A DNA stretch of 46,924 nucleotides, from contig CAZCCC010000006.1 of the NCBI GenBank assembly GCA_964497245.1, forward strand, positions 1 through 46,924, given 5' to 3'. This document shows positions 30,937 through 39,724 of the stretch, piece after piece (positions within the stretch are counted from its first letter, which is position 1; the number at the start of each line of letters is the position of its first letter). Both the position numbers and the translations under genes were made by a program. The notes beneath the pieces are model-generated. The model was not told where the DNA came from. It searched no databases and saw only the letters and a program-made list of their open reading frames with translations. This DNA is from CAZCCC01 sp964497245 (GTDB lineage Bacteria; Patescibacteriota; Patescibacteriia; Buchananbacterales; UBA6539).

Positions 30937-32793
30937 ATGATGAAAAATTTAACAAAAAATCTTTTATTTACTTTCTTTATTTTTCTGGCCATAGCCAGTC
31001 TATTCAGCATTTATTTAAACCCTTCAGGATCTACTGAAAAATTTGATATTACTACTTTGGTAAACAAAATAAATCAAGAAGAAATTGATTCTATTTTAAT
31101 AAATGATACTCTCTTGACTCTTAGCTTAAAAGACGGGAGCAGTGCACAGGCACAGAAAGAATCATCAGAATCACTAGGAGATCTACTGAATAATTATGGA
31201 GTTGATCCGGAAAAACTGAAAAAGGTAAAAATTGAAGTTAAACCAGCCTCCGGCTTTGAAAATTGGATACCACTGCTTTCAATAATTTTACCGGTTTTAA
31301 TTATCGGCGGCTTTATTTATTTCATGATGAGACAAGTTCAAGGAGCTAATTCAAAAGCGTTAATGTTCGGTCAAAGCCGAGCCAGGGAAGTACCCCCTCA
31401 AGACAAAAAAAATAAAGTAACCTTTAAAGATGTCGCTGGGGCCAAAGAAGTTAAGGAAGAATTGCTTGAAATAATAGATTTTCTAAAAAATTCAAAAAAA
31501 TTCATCAATTTAGGAGCTAGGGTGCCAAAAGGTGTCTTATTGGTAGGGCCTCCAGGAACCGGAAAAACCTTACTTGCCAGAGCTGTTGCCGGCGAAGCAA
31601 ATGTTCCCTTTTTCAATATTTCCGGATCTGAATTTGTTGAAATGTTTGTTGGAGTAGGTGCTTCAAGAGTACGTGACTTATTTAGAAAAGCCAAAAAAAA
31701 TTCACCATGCATTGTTTTTATTGATGAACTTGATGCAGTTGGACGCCAGCGGGGTGCGGGACTGGGCGGATCAAATGATGAACGGGAACAAACCCTAAAT
31801 CAAATACTGGTTGAAATGGACGGTTTTGACATTAATACCAATATTATTGTAATTGCCGCAACTAACCGCCCAGATATTTTAGATCAAGCATTATTAAGAC
31901 CAGGAAGATTTGACCGTAGGGTAATTTTAGATATACCGAATATTGAAGATCGGCATGAAATTTTAAATGTTCACGCCAGAAAAAAACCTTTTACCAAAGA
32001 TGTGAGATTAAGAAAAATAGCAGAAAGAACACCGGGATTTACAGGTGCTGATTTGAACAACCTGCTAAATGAAGCCGCCATATCAGCTGCCAGAAAAGAT
32101 AAAAAGAAAATAGAAATGATTGACATATTGGAAAGTATTGAAAAAGTAATATTAGGGCCCGAAAGAAAAAGCCATATCCTATCAGACGAAGAGAAAAAAA
32201 TTACTGCCTACCATGAAGCCGGCCACGCTTTAGTCGCCCATAAATTGCCAAACACTGATCCCGTCCAAAAAGTTTCCATAGTCTCCAGAGGAAGAGCTGC
32301 CGGCTATACTTTAAAAATGCCAATAAAAGATAAAAATTTCCAAACTAAAACTGAATTTACGGAAGAGATTGCTGTCTTGTTGGCCGGTTATGTTACGGAA
32401 AAAGAAATTTTTAATGATATTTCTACCGGAGCTTCAAATGATCTGAAAGAAGCTACCCGACTTGCTCGTCGCCTTATTACTGAATATGGAATGAGTGAAC
32501 TTCTTGGGCCAAGAACTTTTGGCAAAAAAGAAGAGTTGATATTTCTAGGCAGAGAAATAACAGAACAGCGTGATTACAGTGAAAAAATTGCCGAAATGAT
32601 TGATAAGGAGATCAGCAGATTCATAAATGACGCTGTTAAAAAATCAGAAGAGATAATAAATAAATACAAAGATGACCTGGAAAAAATTGTTAAAATACTC
32701 CTAGAAAAAGAGACCATTGAACATGAAGAATTTAAGGCAATATTTAATCAAGATCAAATTAAAAATAAAACGATAGCATCTTTAGAAAAATAA
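30937..32793 (+). CDS. ftsH: ATP-dependent zinc metalloprotease FtsH
   Basis: 618 residues. Two TM segments (about 8-28 and 110-130) flank a small periplasmic/extracellular domain. AAA+ motor: Walker A GPPGTGKT at residues 204-211, Walker B IVFIDELDAV, second region of homology ATNRPDILDQALLRPGRFDR. Peptidase: HEAGH at residues 426-430 with the third ligand in SNDLKEATRLAR. It degrades misfolded membrane and regulatory proteins. The ATG pair at 30937/30940 leaves the start uncertain by one codon. The membrane protein gene follows after 16 nt. Confidence 0.95.
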   Translation: MMKNLTKNLLFTFFIFLAIASLFSIYLNPSGSTEKFDITTLVNKINQEEIDSILINDTLLTLSLKDGSSAQAQKESSESLGDLLNNYGVDPEKLKKVKIEVKPASGFENWIPLLSIILPVLIIGGFIYFMMRQVQGANSKALMFGQSRAREVPPQDKKNKVTFKDVAGAKEVKEELLEIIDFLKNSKKFINLGARVPKGVLLVGPPGTGKTLLARAVAGEANVPFFNISGSEFVEMFVGVGASRVRDLFRKAKKNSPCIVFIDELDAVGRQRGAGLGGSNDEREQTLNQILVEMDGFDINTNIIVIAATNRPDILDQALLRPGRFDRRVILDIPNIEDRHEILNVHARKKPFTKDVRLRKIAERTPGFTGADLNNLLNEAAISAARKDKKKIEMIDILESIEKVILGPERKSHILSDEEKKITAYHEAGHALVAHKLPNTDPVQKVSIVSRGRAAGYTLKMPIKDKNFQTKTEFTEEIAVLLAGYVTEKEIFNDISTGASNDLKEATRLARRLITEYGMSELLGPRTFGKKEELIFLGREITEQRDYSEKIAEMIDKEISRFINDAVKKSEEIINKYKDDLEKIVKILLEKETIEHEEFKAIFNQDQIKNKTIASLEK

Positions 32794-32809
32794 CATACTA
32801 CCTAAAAAT

Positions 32810-33754
32810 ATGTACACTTATCGCCAAATCTTTAAACAAAGCATGATTGCCTTTCGTCAAGATCCGTCTCTTTGGCTTTTCGGTCTTTTTACTGCCATGC
32901 TCGGAAACGCAGGGGGGCTTGAATTAATATTCTCCAGTTATGGATTCGGCAGTGAAGGTATTATTTTTGCAATTCTCTCCGGCTTAGTTTCTGGGGGTTT
33001 ATTTACCAAAGTGGCAATTGAAGGTTTAACGAAAGCAATATTTGCTCATCCAATATATATATTTTTCAGCATACTTCTCCTACTAGCAGTATTTATTTTT
33101 TCACTCGCGACTCTTTGGATTTCTGTTGTTTCTCAAACCGCTCTTATTGGCAAAATAGTGGCAATAGCCAAAAATAAAAAATTACGTTTTAGGGAGGCAT
33201 TCAGACTTGGTGTATCCAAATTTTGGCCGATACTGGGAATAAATATTCTAATCAGACTAGTGAGTCTAATTTTATTCATCTTGATTGGGGCACTCACTTT
33301 ATTAAATTTTACCGGAGCAATTTTTATATTTACCATAAGTTTCGTTATTATTTTGATTATGATTTTAATAGTATCACTGGTAGGAAAATACGCAATATTC
33401 GGGATAGTACTTGAAAACTGGAAATTCAAGAAATCAATAAAGGAAGCAATTTCTATTTTTGCAAAAAACTGGTGGCTTAGTCTTGAAATGGCAATGATTC
33501 TATTTTTAATTTATTCCGCTGTTAATCTGCTATTAATTTATTTTATTTCTTGGATTCTATTTCTATCTTTTAAAGCATTTGCTTTATTTGTTTCCGCCAT
33601 GGCTCTTGCGCTTTTGATTACTTCGGTTATTTTTGTAATTGTTCAAATTAGTTTGGCCGTCTTTATCTGGGGGAGTTGGGCAATTTTATTTGAAATTCTA
33701 ATAAACAAAAAATTCTCTTTTGTCAGTTTTTTGCACAAAATATTCAAACAATAG
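32810..33754 (+). CDS. Hypothetical multi-pass membrane protein
   Basis: 314 residues with about six hydrophobic segments (about 22-36, 45-62, 78-108, 140-168, 172-200, 222-260 and 265-300). The N-terminal FKQSMIAFRQDPSLWLFGLF stretch resembles the start of the DUF4013/glycerophosphoryl-diester membrane-domain type proteins common in CPR. No catalytic motif is seen. It lies 16 nt after ftsH and probably shares its transcript; it might be an FtsH partner or substrate, which is guesswork. Confidence 0.7.
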   Translation: MYTYRQIFKQSMIAFRQDPSLWLFGLFTAMLGNAGGLELIFSSYGFGSEGIIFAILSGLVSGGLFTKVAIEGLTKAIFAHPIYIFFSILLLLAVFIFSLATLWISVVSQTALIGKIVAIAKNKKLRFREAFRLGVSKFWPILGINILIRLVSLILFILIGALTLLNFTGAIFIFTISFVIILIMILIVSLVGKYAIFGIVLENWKFKKSIKEAISIFAKNWWLSLEMAMILFLIYSAVNLLLIYFISWILFLSFKAFALFVSAMALALLITSVIFVIVQISLAVFIWGSWAILFEILINKKFSFVSFLHKIFKQ

Positions 33755-33781
33755 CATAAAGTTTTGATAAAGGACATAATT

Positions 33782-33833
33782 AAATAAAGGGTATTTACCG
33801 CAGATTTTACTCTGAAGTCAATACCCTTTATTT
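33782..33833. repeat. Dispersed repeat copy forming a bidirectional terminator
   Basis: AAATAAAGGGTATT (33782-33795) and AATACCCTTTATTT (33820-33833) are perfect 14-bp inverted arms around a 24-nt loop. The left arm is identical to the start of the copies at 12471 and 35724. Confidence 0.75.
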
Positions 33834-33870
33834 AATATAAAGAGTAAAATTATATTTTCTCACTTATGCC

Positions 33871-33899
33871 TTGTAGAAGGAATAAAAAAAAGCTATAAT
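33871..33899 (+). promoter_or_regulatory. Promoter of the pilB-like gene
   Basis: TTGTAG (33871-33876), a 17-bp spacer and TATAAT (33894-33899). Start expected near 33906, giving a leader of about 37 nt with GAGG some 17 nt before the ATG. Confidence 0.7.
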
Positions 33900-33942
33900 T
33901 AATTTAGATTTTAAAAAAGATAAGAGGAAATATAAATTACTT

Positions 33943-35673
33943 ATGAAAGATAACGATTATTTAAGAAATCAACTTTCTAATAAGAATAGACTGACTGTCA
34001 CCACTGAAGAAGTAGCTGAAAAATTTTTCAGCAAAATGGAAGGAATTGAAATTAAAGAAAAGGAAAAAGAGACCCAGGAGAAAGCTTTCCTCACGGGAAT
34101 ACCCTATATTAACCTAAAAGGTTTTCCGATAAGCCAAGACACCTTGACTGTTTTTGACGAAGAAAAAGCCGCTGAATTAAAAGCGGTTTGTTTTTTTCGC
34201 AGTGACAATGATGTGAGAATTGGAGCAATTAACCCAAATGATGAAAATCTAATCATTGAAACGAAAAAAATTGCAAAAGAATATCATGCCAATGTAGAAA
34301 TTTATTTGATTTCAAAAAATAGTTTTGACCTTGCTTTTAAATTCTACAAGACTGTTCCTAAATTGAGAAAATTCATAAGCGGAGTGGAAATTACAGAAGA
34401 AGATATTAACCGATACGAAAAGAGTATAAAAACTTTCCGCGACATAGATAGGATGTTGAAAGAAATCTCAATAACAGAAATGTTTACTTTAATTTTAGCG
34501 GCATCGATTAAAGCGCAATCTTCGGATATTCATATTGAAGCGGAGGAAAAAGGAATAAAAGTGAGATTCAGAATTGACGGTATTCTGCATGATGCCGCCG
34601 AACTTGAATCAAAAGTCTGGCCTCAGGTCATCTCTCGGGTTAAATTAGTTTCGAAATTAAAAATCAACGTCTCTGACCGGCCTCAAGACGGCAGGTTTAC
34701 TATCTTTTTAAATAATGAAAAAATTGATGTTAGGGTTTCTTGTCTTCCCACAGCGTATGGTGAAAGCGTTGTAATGCGTTTATTAATGTCATCAGTCGTC
34801 GGGGTTAACTTTGAAGATTTGGGTCTGAGAGGAAAATCATTTGAGGATTTAAAAAATGAAATTCAAAAACCAAACGGCATGATAATTACGACAGGACCGA
34901 CCGGTTCCGGAAAAACCACTACATTATATGGAATTTTAAATAAACTAAACGACCCGGGAACCAAAATTATTACTATTGAAGATCCAGTTGAATATAAATT
35001 AAAAGGAATTAATCAAAGTCAAATAGACCATAGTAAAAATTATACCTTTGCAAATGGCCTACGATCAATCTTACGCCAAGATCCCGATGTCGTCATGGTT
35101 GGAGAAATTAGGGATTTGGAAACAGCGGAAATCGCAATCAATGCCGCCTTAACCGGACATTTGGTAATTTCCACTCTACATACAAATGATGCGGCTGGAA
35201 CAATTCCCCGTCTATTGTCAATGAATGTGAAACCATTTTTAATGGCGCCGGCAATTAATGCAATGATTGGACAACGTCTTGTTAGAAAAATATGCAAAAA
35301 GTGTAAAAAAGAAACGGAACTGGACAATAAAACTCTTTCCAAGGTTATGGAAGTATTATCGCAAATTCCTGAAAAATCAGGAACCAAGATGTCTAAAGAT
35401 GATATAAAAAAAATAAAATTTTACAAGGGCGCTGGCTGTCAGGAATGCCAGGGTTTAGGCTATAAAGGAAGAATTGGGATATTCGAAATAATGACCATGA
35501 CAAAAGAAATTGAACGCCTAATTTTAACTTCCCAGGTGTCCGAATACGATATGAGAGACATTGCTTCTAAAAATGGAGTGATAACAATGGTTCAAGATGG
35601 CCTACTAAAGGCAATTGATGGAATAACTTCGGTTGAAGAGATATTTAGAGTAGCCAAGGATTTTAATATTTAA
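33943..35673 (+). CDS. pilB: Type IV pilus assembly ATPase (PilB/GspE family)
   Basis: 576 residues. The N-terminal T2SSE_N-like region (about 50-140) is followed by the ATPase core: Walker A GPTGSGKT at residues 318-325, Asp box, Walker B VVMVGEIRDLETAEI and His box STLHTNDAAGTI. A zinc-binding tetracysteine module has CKKCKK and CQECQG. This pattern marks the assembly ATPase rather than PilT. It powers pilin polymerisation at the cytoplasmic membrane; the retraction ATPase is at 22718-23758. No pilin, PilC or PilM gene is in this window. Confidence 0.92.
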   Translation: MKDNDYLRNQLSNKNRLTVTTEEVAEKFFSKMEGIEIKEKEKETQEKAFLTGIPYINLKGFPISQDTLTVFDEEKAAELKAVCFFRSDNDVRIGAINPNDENLIIETKKIAKEYHANVEIYLISKNSFDLAFKFYKTVPKLRKFISGVEITEEDINRYEKSIKTFRDIDRMLKEISITEMFTLILAASIKAQSSDIHIEAEEKGIKVRFRIDGILHDAAELESKVWPQVISRVKLVSKLKINVSDRPQDGRFTIFLNNEKIDVRVSCLPTAYGESVVMRLLMSSVVGVNFEDLGLRGKSFEDLKNEIQKPNGMIITTGPTGSGKTTTLYGILNKLNDPGTKIITIEDPVEYKLKGINQSQIDHSKNYTFANGLRSILRQDPDVVMVGEIRDLETAEIAINAALTGHLVISTLHTNDAAGTIPRLLSMNVKPFLMAPAINAMIGQRLVRKICKKCKKETELDNKTLSKVMEVLSQIPEKSGTKMSKDDIKKIKFYKGAGCQECQGLGYKGRIGIFEIMTMTKEIERLILTSQVSEYDMRDIASKNGVITMVQDGLLKAIDGITSVEEIFRVAKDFNI

Positions 35674-35722
35674 AAAGTAACTTAAAGACTACTAATCTTT
35701 TAAATAAAAAAATATCAACTTC

Positions 35723-35860
35723 AAAATAAAGGGTATTAACCCTTTTGGTTCCCTGTCTGCCGGTTTTCACGCCATGCAACGGCAGGCAGACCTGCCAACT
35801 CCGCCAAAGGCGCTTGTCCGCCTACGGCGGGGACAAGCGCTCTACGTCGCCAATAAAATC
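35723..35860. repeat. Dispersed palindromic repeat, long copy
   Basis: Starts AAAATAAAGGGTATTAACCC and ends CTACGTCGCCAATAAAA. Inside are GC-rich hairpins: GTCTGCCG with CGGCAGGCAGAC, and GCGCTTGTCC with GGGGACAAGCGC. Its composition is far more GC-rich than the neighbours. Related copies are at 12471 and 38942. Confidence 0.75.
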
Positions 35861-35879
35861 CGGATTTCCGGATTTTATT
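35852..35879. terminator. Perfect 12-bp hairpin at the repeat end
   Basis: AATAAAATCCGG (35852-35863) pairs with CCGGATTTTATT (35868-35879), loop ATTT. A likely bidirectional terminator for pilB and the minus-strand gene. Confidence 0.65.
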
Positions 35880-35900
35880 CTAATTTAATCAAATATTTTA

Positions 35901-36515
35901 TTAGTCTTTTTCTTTTCTAGTATCTCCTGATAAAAACCAACTGGGCAACGAATCATTTGCTCTTTGCTCTTTAACTTCAGATAAACCATTAATTTCTTTT
36001 ATATATTTTTTCTCAAGCTCTTGCCTTGAATTTGGAAAAGAACGAAACCCATTCTGATTAGGATCAATAAAACCTTTTAAAACATCCCACTTTTCCCAAA
36101 ATTCTTCCGCCAACAGCGGATTCAAGACAATATTCTGCCGACTAAAATTACCTTGTTGTTTTTCAAATATCTGTTCAAGTAAAACGGCATGGGGAATATG
36201 TCCTTCGGCATACCAAGATTGACCGGGATTCTCTTTGCTTAAAAGAATGGTAAAAGCCCTTATTTTTCTCGCTGTTGACCCCGTTTCCGCTTCATTTATA
36301 ATACATTGATTCTCAAGAATATGATATTTATTTAGAATTCCTAATCTTGTTTGATTTAATGCTTCAGAATCAGCCTCCATAATCACGCCATCAGCATGGA
36401 CCTCTCTATAAACAGGGTTTTGGCCGTCTGATGCTTTTAAAATTTTTGGTGTTTCTTCTTCGGGAAAATGTTCATCTAGATTTGGGCTTGATTCAATATT
36501 TACTCTTTTGTCCAT
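35901..36515 (-). CDS. Hypothetical soluble protein
   Basis: 204 residues, hydrophilic, with no signal peptide, membrane segment or repeat. One Cys. Sequence stretches such as GQSWYAEGHIPHAVLLEQIF suggest a folded domain, but I recognise no family. It lies 1 nt after tsaE, so it is the third gene in the tsaD-tsaE unit and its expression is probably coupled. Confidence 0.6.
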   Translation of the reverse strand: MDKRVNIESSPNLDEHFPEEETPKILKASDGQNPVYREVHADGVIMEADSEALNQTRLGILNKYHILENQCIINEAETGSTARKIRAFTILLSKENPGQSWYAEGHIPHAVLLEQIFEKQQGNFSRQNIVLNPLLAEEFWEKWDVLKGFIDPNQNGFRSFPNSRQELEKKYIKEINGLSEVKEQRANDSLPSWFLSGDTRKEKD

Positions 36516-36516
36516 A

Positions 36517-36963
36517 TTAATTTATAATTATTTCTCGTTCATTATTTTTTTTTAACTTTATATTAATTTTAATAATTTGTCTAGGCAAAATATTTTTTAT
36601 TTTTTCCGCCCATTCAATTACAACAATTGTATCCGGCCGCCCAAAATATTCTACAGCTCCGATGTCAATAATTTCTTGAGGATTTAAAATTCGGTAGCAG
36701 TCAATATGAACCAGTTTATTGACAATTAGCTTGTAGCTTTTAGCTTTAATAGAATAAACTTTCATCAAAACAAAGGTCGGCGAAGTGATTATTTTTTTAA
36801 TACCCAATCCGGCGGCAATTCCTTTTGCCATAATAGTTTTTCCAGCGCCAAGACTGCCTGATAAAGCTAAAATATCTCCGCCTTTAAAAGTATTGGTTAG
36901 TTTTTTGCCGAGATTAAATGTTTGTTTTTCGGATGTGGTTAAATATTTTTTTTCTTGATTCAT
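36517..36963 (-). CDS. tsaE: tRNA threonylcarbamoyladenosine synthesis ATPase TsaE
   Basis: Needed with TsaB, TsaC and TsaD for t6A37 in ANN-decoding tRNAs. I choose the Met at 36963 (148 residues) because the family is about 150 residues; a longer frame from 37065 has a non-conserved, Arg/Lys-rich start. Walker A GSLGAGKT is at residues 36-43. The conserved SPTFVLMKVY and HIDCYR stretches and a Trp in VVIEWAEK are present. It is about 100 nt after tsaD in the same direction. Confidence 0.92.
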   Translation of the reverse strand: MNQEKKYLTTSEKQTFNLGKKLTNTFKGGDILALSGSLGAGKTIMAKGIAAGLGIKKIITSPTFVLMKVYSIKAKSYKLIVNKLVHIDCYRILNPQEIIDIGAVEYFGRPDTIVVIEWAEKIKNILPRQIIKINIKLKKNNEREIIIN

Positions 36964-37065
36964 AATTTTGCGTTTAAGCCCTTTACCCTGTCGCCTCATA
37001 AATTTGTTTAATGGCACCATCCTCTCTCCCGCTTCAGACGGATAGAGAAAAACGAGATGGATCAA

Positions 37066-38091
37066 CTATATCTCAAGATTTGGATCAACTTTCAGTTTAT
37101 TCCAAACAATTTCTTTTTCAAAAAATCCGGCAACCGCAATCATCGCCGCATTGTCGGTACATAAAGGCAAAGGAGGAACATAAAAATCTATTTTTAACAA
37201 TTCTGCTTCTTTCTTTATATTTTGCCTTAATAATTCATTGGCTGCGACTCCGCCGGAAAGCATAACTGTTCTTGCCTTAGTTGCTTTTACCGCCTTTATG
37301 GTTTTGTTTACTAATACTTCCACTGCGGCTTGCTGGAAACTGGCACAAATATCGGCTTTCAGCTGATATTTTTTCATTTTTTGCTTTGATATTTTTTTTA
37401 TAGTATATAAAACCGAGGTCTTTAAACCGGAGAAACTGAAGTTAAAATCGTTGCTGTTTATCATTGGCCGGGCAAATTTAAACGCTAAAGGATTGCCTTT
37501 TGATGCAAGCTCGGAAATAATCGGCCCGCCGGGATAGCCGATTTCAAGCATCTGGGCGACTTTGTCAAAAGCTTCGCCCGCTGCATCGTCAAGAGTTTGA
37601 CCGATTTTTTTAAATTTATTTTCAGCTTTAACTAAAATAAGTTCGGTATGACCGCCGGAAACTAAAAGACAAATTGACGGAAACTTAATTTTTTTATTAC
37701 TTAACCAATTGGCATACATATGGGCTTTCAAATGATTAATCCCTGAAATCGGCTTTTGCCAAACATAAGCCAAAGTCTTGGCTGTTTGTGCTCCAACAAT
37801 TAGAGAAGTAATAAGGCCGGGTCCGTTTGTAACCGCTATTTTTGATATATTTTTGAAATTTATTTTTGCCTCAGACAATGTCTGACTAATGACGGGAATA
37901 ATGTCCATCAAATGATTTCTGGCGGCAACCTCGGGAACTATTCCGCCATATTTTTTATGAATGTCAATCTGGGAAAAAACCACATTTACCAATATATTAA
38001 ATTTGCCGCCCTTATATTCAACTAAGGCGGCTGCTGTCTCATCGCAAGAAGTCTCGATACCTAAAATAATATTTCCGTATTTTTTACTCAT
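37066..38091 (-). CDS. tsaD: tRNA threonylcarbamoyl transferase TsaD
   Basis: 341 residues, normal for TsaD (Kae1/YgjD). It transfers the threonylcarbamoyl group to A37. Start LGIETSCDETAAALVE, the metal-binding HLKAH motif in INHLKAHMYAN, the LLVSGGHTELILV strand, GEAFDKVA and the C-terminal SGGVAANELLR and PPLPLCTDNAAMIA are all present. It is the first gene of a tsaD-tsaE-hypothetical unit and is divergent from the M50-like gene. Confidence 0.95.
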   Translation of the reverse strand: MSKKYGNIILGIETSCDETAAALVEYKGGKFNILVNVVFSQIDIHKKYGGIVPEVAARNHLMDIIPVISQTLSEAKINFKNISKIAVTNGPGLITSLIVGAQTAKTLAYVWQKPISGINHLKAHMYANWLSNKKIKFPSICLLVSGGHTELILVKAENKFKKIGQTLDDAAGEAFDKVAQMLEIGYPGGPIISELASKGNPLAFKFARPMINSNDFNFSFSGLKTSVLYTIKKISKQKMKKYQLKADICASFQQAAVEVLVNKTIKAVKATKARTVMLSGGVAANELLRQNIKKEAELLKIDFYVPPLPLCTDNAAMIAVAGFFEKEIVWNKLKVDPNLEI

Positions 38092-38141
38092 GTTTAAATA
38101 TTAGCTGAAAAAAAAGATTTTTTCAATTACTATAAATAAGC

Positions 38142-38147
38142 TATAAT
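38142..38147 (+). promoter_or_regulatory. -10 element, probably leaderless M50-like message
   Basis: Consensus TATAAT 6 nt before the ATG at 38154. TTTTCA (38120-38125) is a poor -35 with a 16-bp spacer. The start would fall at or beside the ATG. Confidence 0.45.
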
Positions 38148-38153
38148 AGATAT

Positions 38154-38948
38154 ATGAAAAAATTCATTGTAGAAATAATATTGCTTACTTTTTGGCAAGT
38201 TGTAATCATTTTTGGAAAACTATTAGTTTTTGGCTTCATTTTGTCAAAATTACAAAAATGGACTCAAAAAAATTATCAAAAAAGCATTGGTTGGAAAGGA
38301 ATATTATGGACTGCTTGGCTCGGCACGCCTATTCATGAATTAAGTCACGCCTTGGCCGCAAAAATATTTCTTCATAAAATCACCGGCATAAAACTTTTTT
38401 CGCCTGATCGTTTGAGCGGCGAGCTGGGAGAAGTCAGCCATCAATGGAACGAGAAGAATATTTTTCAAAATATAGGTAATTTTTTTATTGGTTTAGCACC
38501 AATGATATTTGGCTCATTGATTTTAACAATGCTGGTTTATTTTTTTCTGCCAAATGGAAAAGAAATATTCGCTTTACTGCTCTCATCAGAATATTCTTTG
38601 CTGGCATTTCTGAAATCAAGTCCAGCAATTCTTATAAAACTTTTCACCTTTGAAAATATAAAAAGTCTTGAATTTTGGATTTTCCTTTATATTTCTTTTT
38701 GCATTGCAAGTCATATGAGCCCAAGTAAACAAGATAAAAAAGGAATGCTAAACGGTTTATTATTCATCATTTTCATTCTTTTGTTACTAAACTTTTTCGC
38801 GCTAATCTTTGAAATAAACACTACAGAATATATCAAAAAATTAATGGGCTATTTTAAAATTTTCACTACCATATTCAGTTATGCCATAATTATTTCTTTT
38901 TCTCATTTCGTAATCTCTAAAATAATTTTTTGGATTTTCAAAAAATAA
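38154..38948 (+). CDS. M50-like membrane zinc metalloprotease
   Basis: 264 residues with about five to six TM segments. The zinc motif HELSH (His61, Glu62, His65) lies in a membrane-near helix, GTPIHELSHALAAKIF. The later IGLAPMIFGSLI may hold an M50-like third-ligand region, though the usual NPDG motif is not seen. Site-2-protease-like intramembrane proteolysis is the likely activity. The C-terminus ends in hydrophobic helices. No partner site-1 protease or anti-sigma factor is in this window. Confidence 0.65.
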   Translation: MKKFIVEIILLTFWQVVIIFGKLLVFGFILSKLQKWTQKNYQKSIGWKGILWTAWLGTPIHELSHALAAKIFLHKITGIKLFSPDRLSGELGEVSHQWNEKNIFQNIGNFFIGLAPMIFGSLILTMLVYFFLPNGKEIFALLLSSEYSLLAFLKSSPAILIKLFTFENIKSLEFWIFLYISFCIASHMSPSKQDKKGMLNGLLFIIFILLLLNFFALIFEINTTEYIKKLMGYFKIFTTIFSYAIIISFSHFVISKIIFWIFKK

Positions 38949-39018
38949 AGGGCATTAACTCTTTTTGGCTCCCTACCTACTCCGCCAAAGGCGGACACTC
39001 GCTTGACGTCACCAATAA
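38942..39018. repeat. Dispersed palindromic repeat, medium copy
   Basis: AAAATAAAGGGCATTAACTC, then TTTTTGGCTCCC, then TCCGCCAAAGGCGGA (a hairpin), then TTGACGTCACCAATAAA. It differs from the copy at 35723 by a missing central hairpin. It begins at the last codons of the M50-like gene and lies before the convergent truB. Confidence 0.7.
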
Positions 39019-39029
39019 ATCAAACATTA

Positions 39030-39668
39030 CTATTTTTCTATTTCTATCCTTTCAGCATTAGTTTGACAATATTGCCCGACCCGAGTCCTAGTTAATCCAG
39101 CTAAATAGCCCCCTGTTCCAAGTAGCTTGCCTATATCTCGAGCAAGCGAACGGATATAAACACCAGGACCAGTAATAAATCTTATCTCCAAAAAAGGCCA
39201 ATCATACTTTAATAACTCAATATCTTTTATCTCAACTGTTTTAGCCGGTAAAAAAAGAGGTTTTCCTTTTCTGGCCATAATATATGCCTTTTGTCCTTTT
39301 ACTTTCACAGCACTAAAAGCAGGTGGCACCTGCTTAATTTTCCCAAAAAAAAATTTTAAAATTTGTTTTATTTCTCTTTCAGTCGGATTTTTTTTAACTT
39401 TAATTTCTGATTTCCGGCCTTCTTCATCATCAGTCGTGCTGTTTTGACCAAGCTTGATTTTTGCGATGTACTCTTTTTCTTTTTTAACTATTTCGGATAA
39501 ATTTTTTACTGACTGCTTTCCAATGCCAATAACTAAAACACCCTCTGCTAAAGGGTCAAGGGTACCGGCATGACCGACTTTTCTTTCACCGGTTTTTTTT
39601 CTTATAATATTAATAATATCATGTGAAGTCGGACCTTTTGGCTTATAGACTGCAAAAATTTTTTCCAT
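39030..39668 (-). CDS. truB: tRNA pseudouridine-55 synthase
   Basis: 212 residues. It makes Psi55 in the T-loop of tRNAs. Catalytic Asp38 is in VGHAGTLDPLAEGVL. The YIAKIKLGQNSTTDDEEG and GPGVYIRSLARDIG motifs are intact. E. coli TruB has about 314 residues; the C-terminal PUA-like region is missing here, common in CPR. Normally it is next to rbfA, but in this window it is 24 kb away. Confidence 0.95.
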   Translation of the reverse strand: MEKIFAVYKPKGPTSHDIINIIRKKTGERKVGHAGTLDPLAEGVLVIGIGKQSVKNLSEIVKKEKEYIAKIKLGQNSTTDDEEGRKSEIKVKKNPTEREIKQILKFFFGKIKQVPPAFSAVKVKGQKAYIMARKGKPLFLPAKTVEIKDIELLKYDWPFLEIRFITGPGVYIRSLARDIGKLLGTGGYLAGLTRTRVGQYCQTNAERIEIEK

Positions 39669-39724
39669 ATTTAAATATATTTTCCTTATTAACTACCCCG
39701 TGGCAAAACCGCAGGATAAAAAAA

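Larger units (their letters stand above)
35674..35900. other. Intergenic stretch made of the long repeat copy
   Basis: Between the convergent pilB and minus-strand hypothetical genes. It is almost entirely filled by a dispersed repeat copy and GC-rich hairpins (35723-35879). No gene is seen. Confidence 0.7.

Noticed and set aside
35723..35880. CRISPR-like array of short repeats
   Set aside because: The repeats are inverted hairpins of different sequence, not regularly spaced direct repeats, and there is no cas gene.
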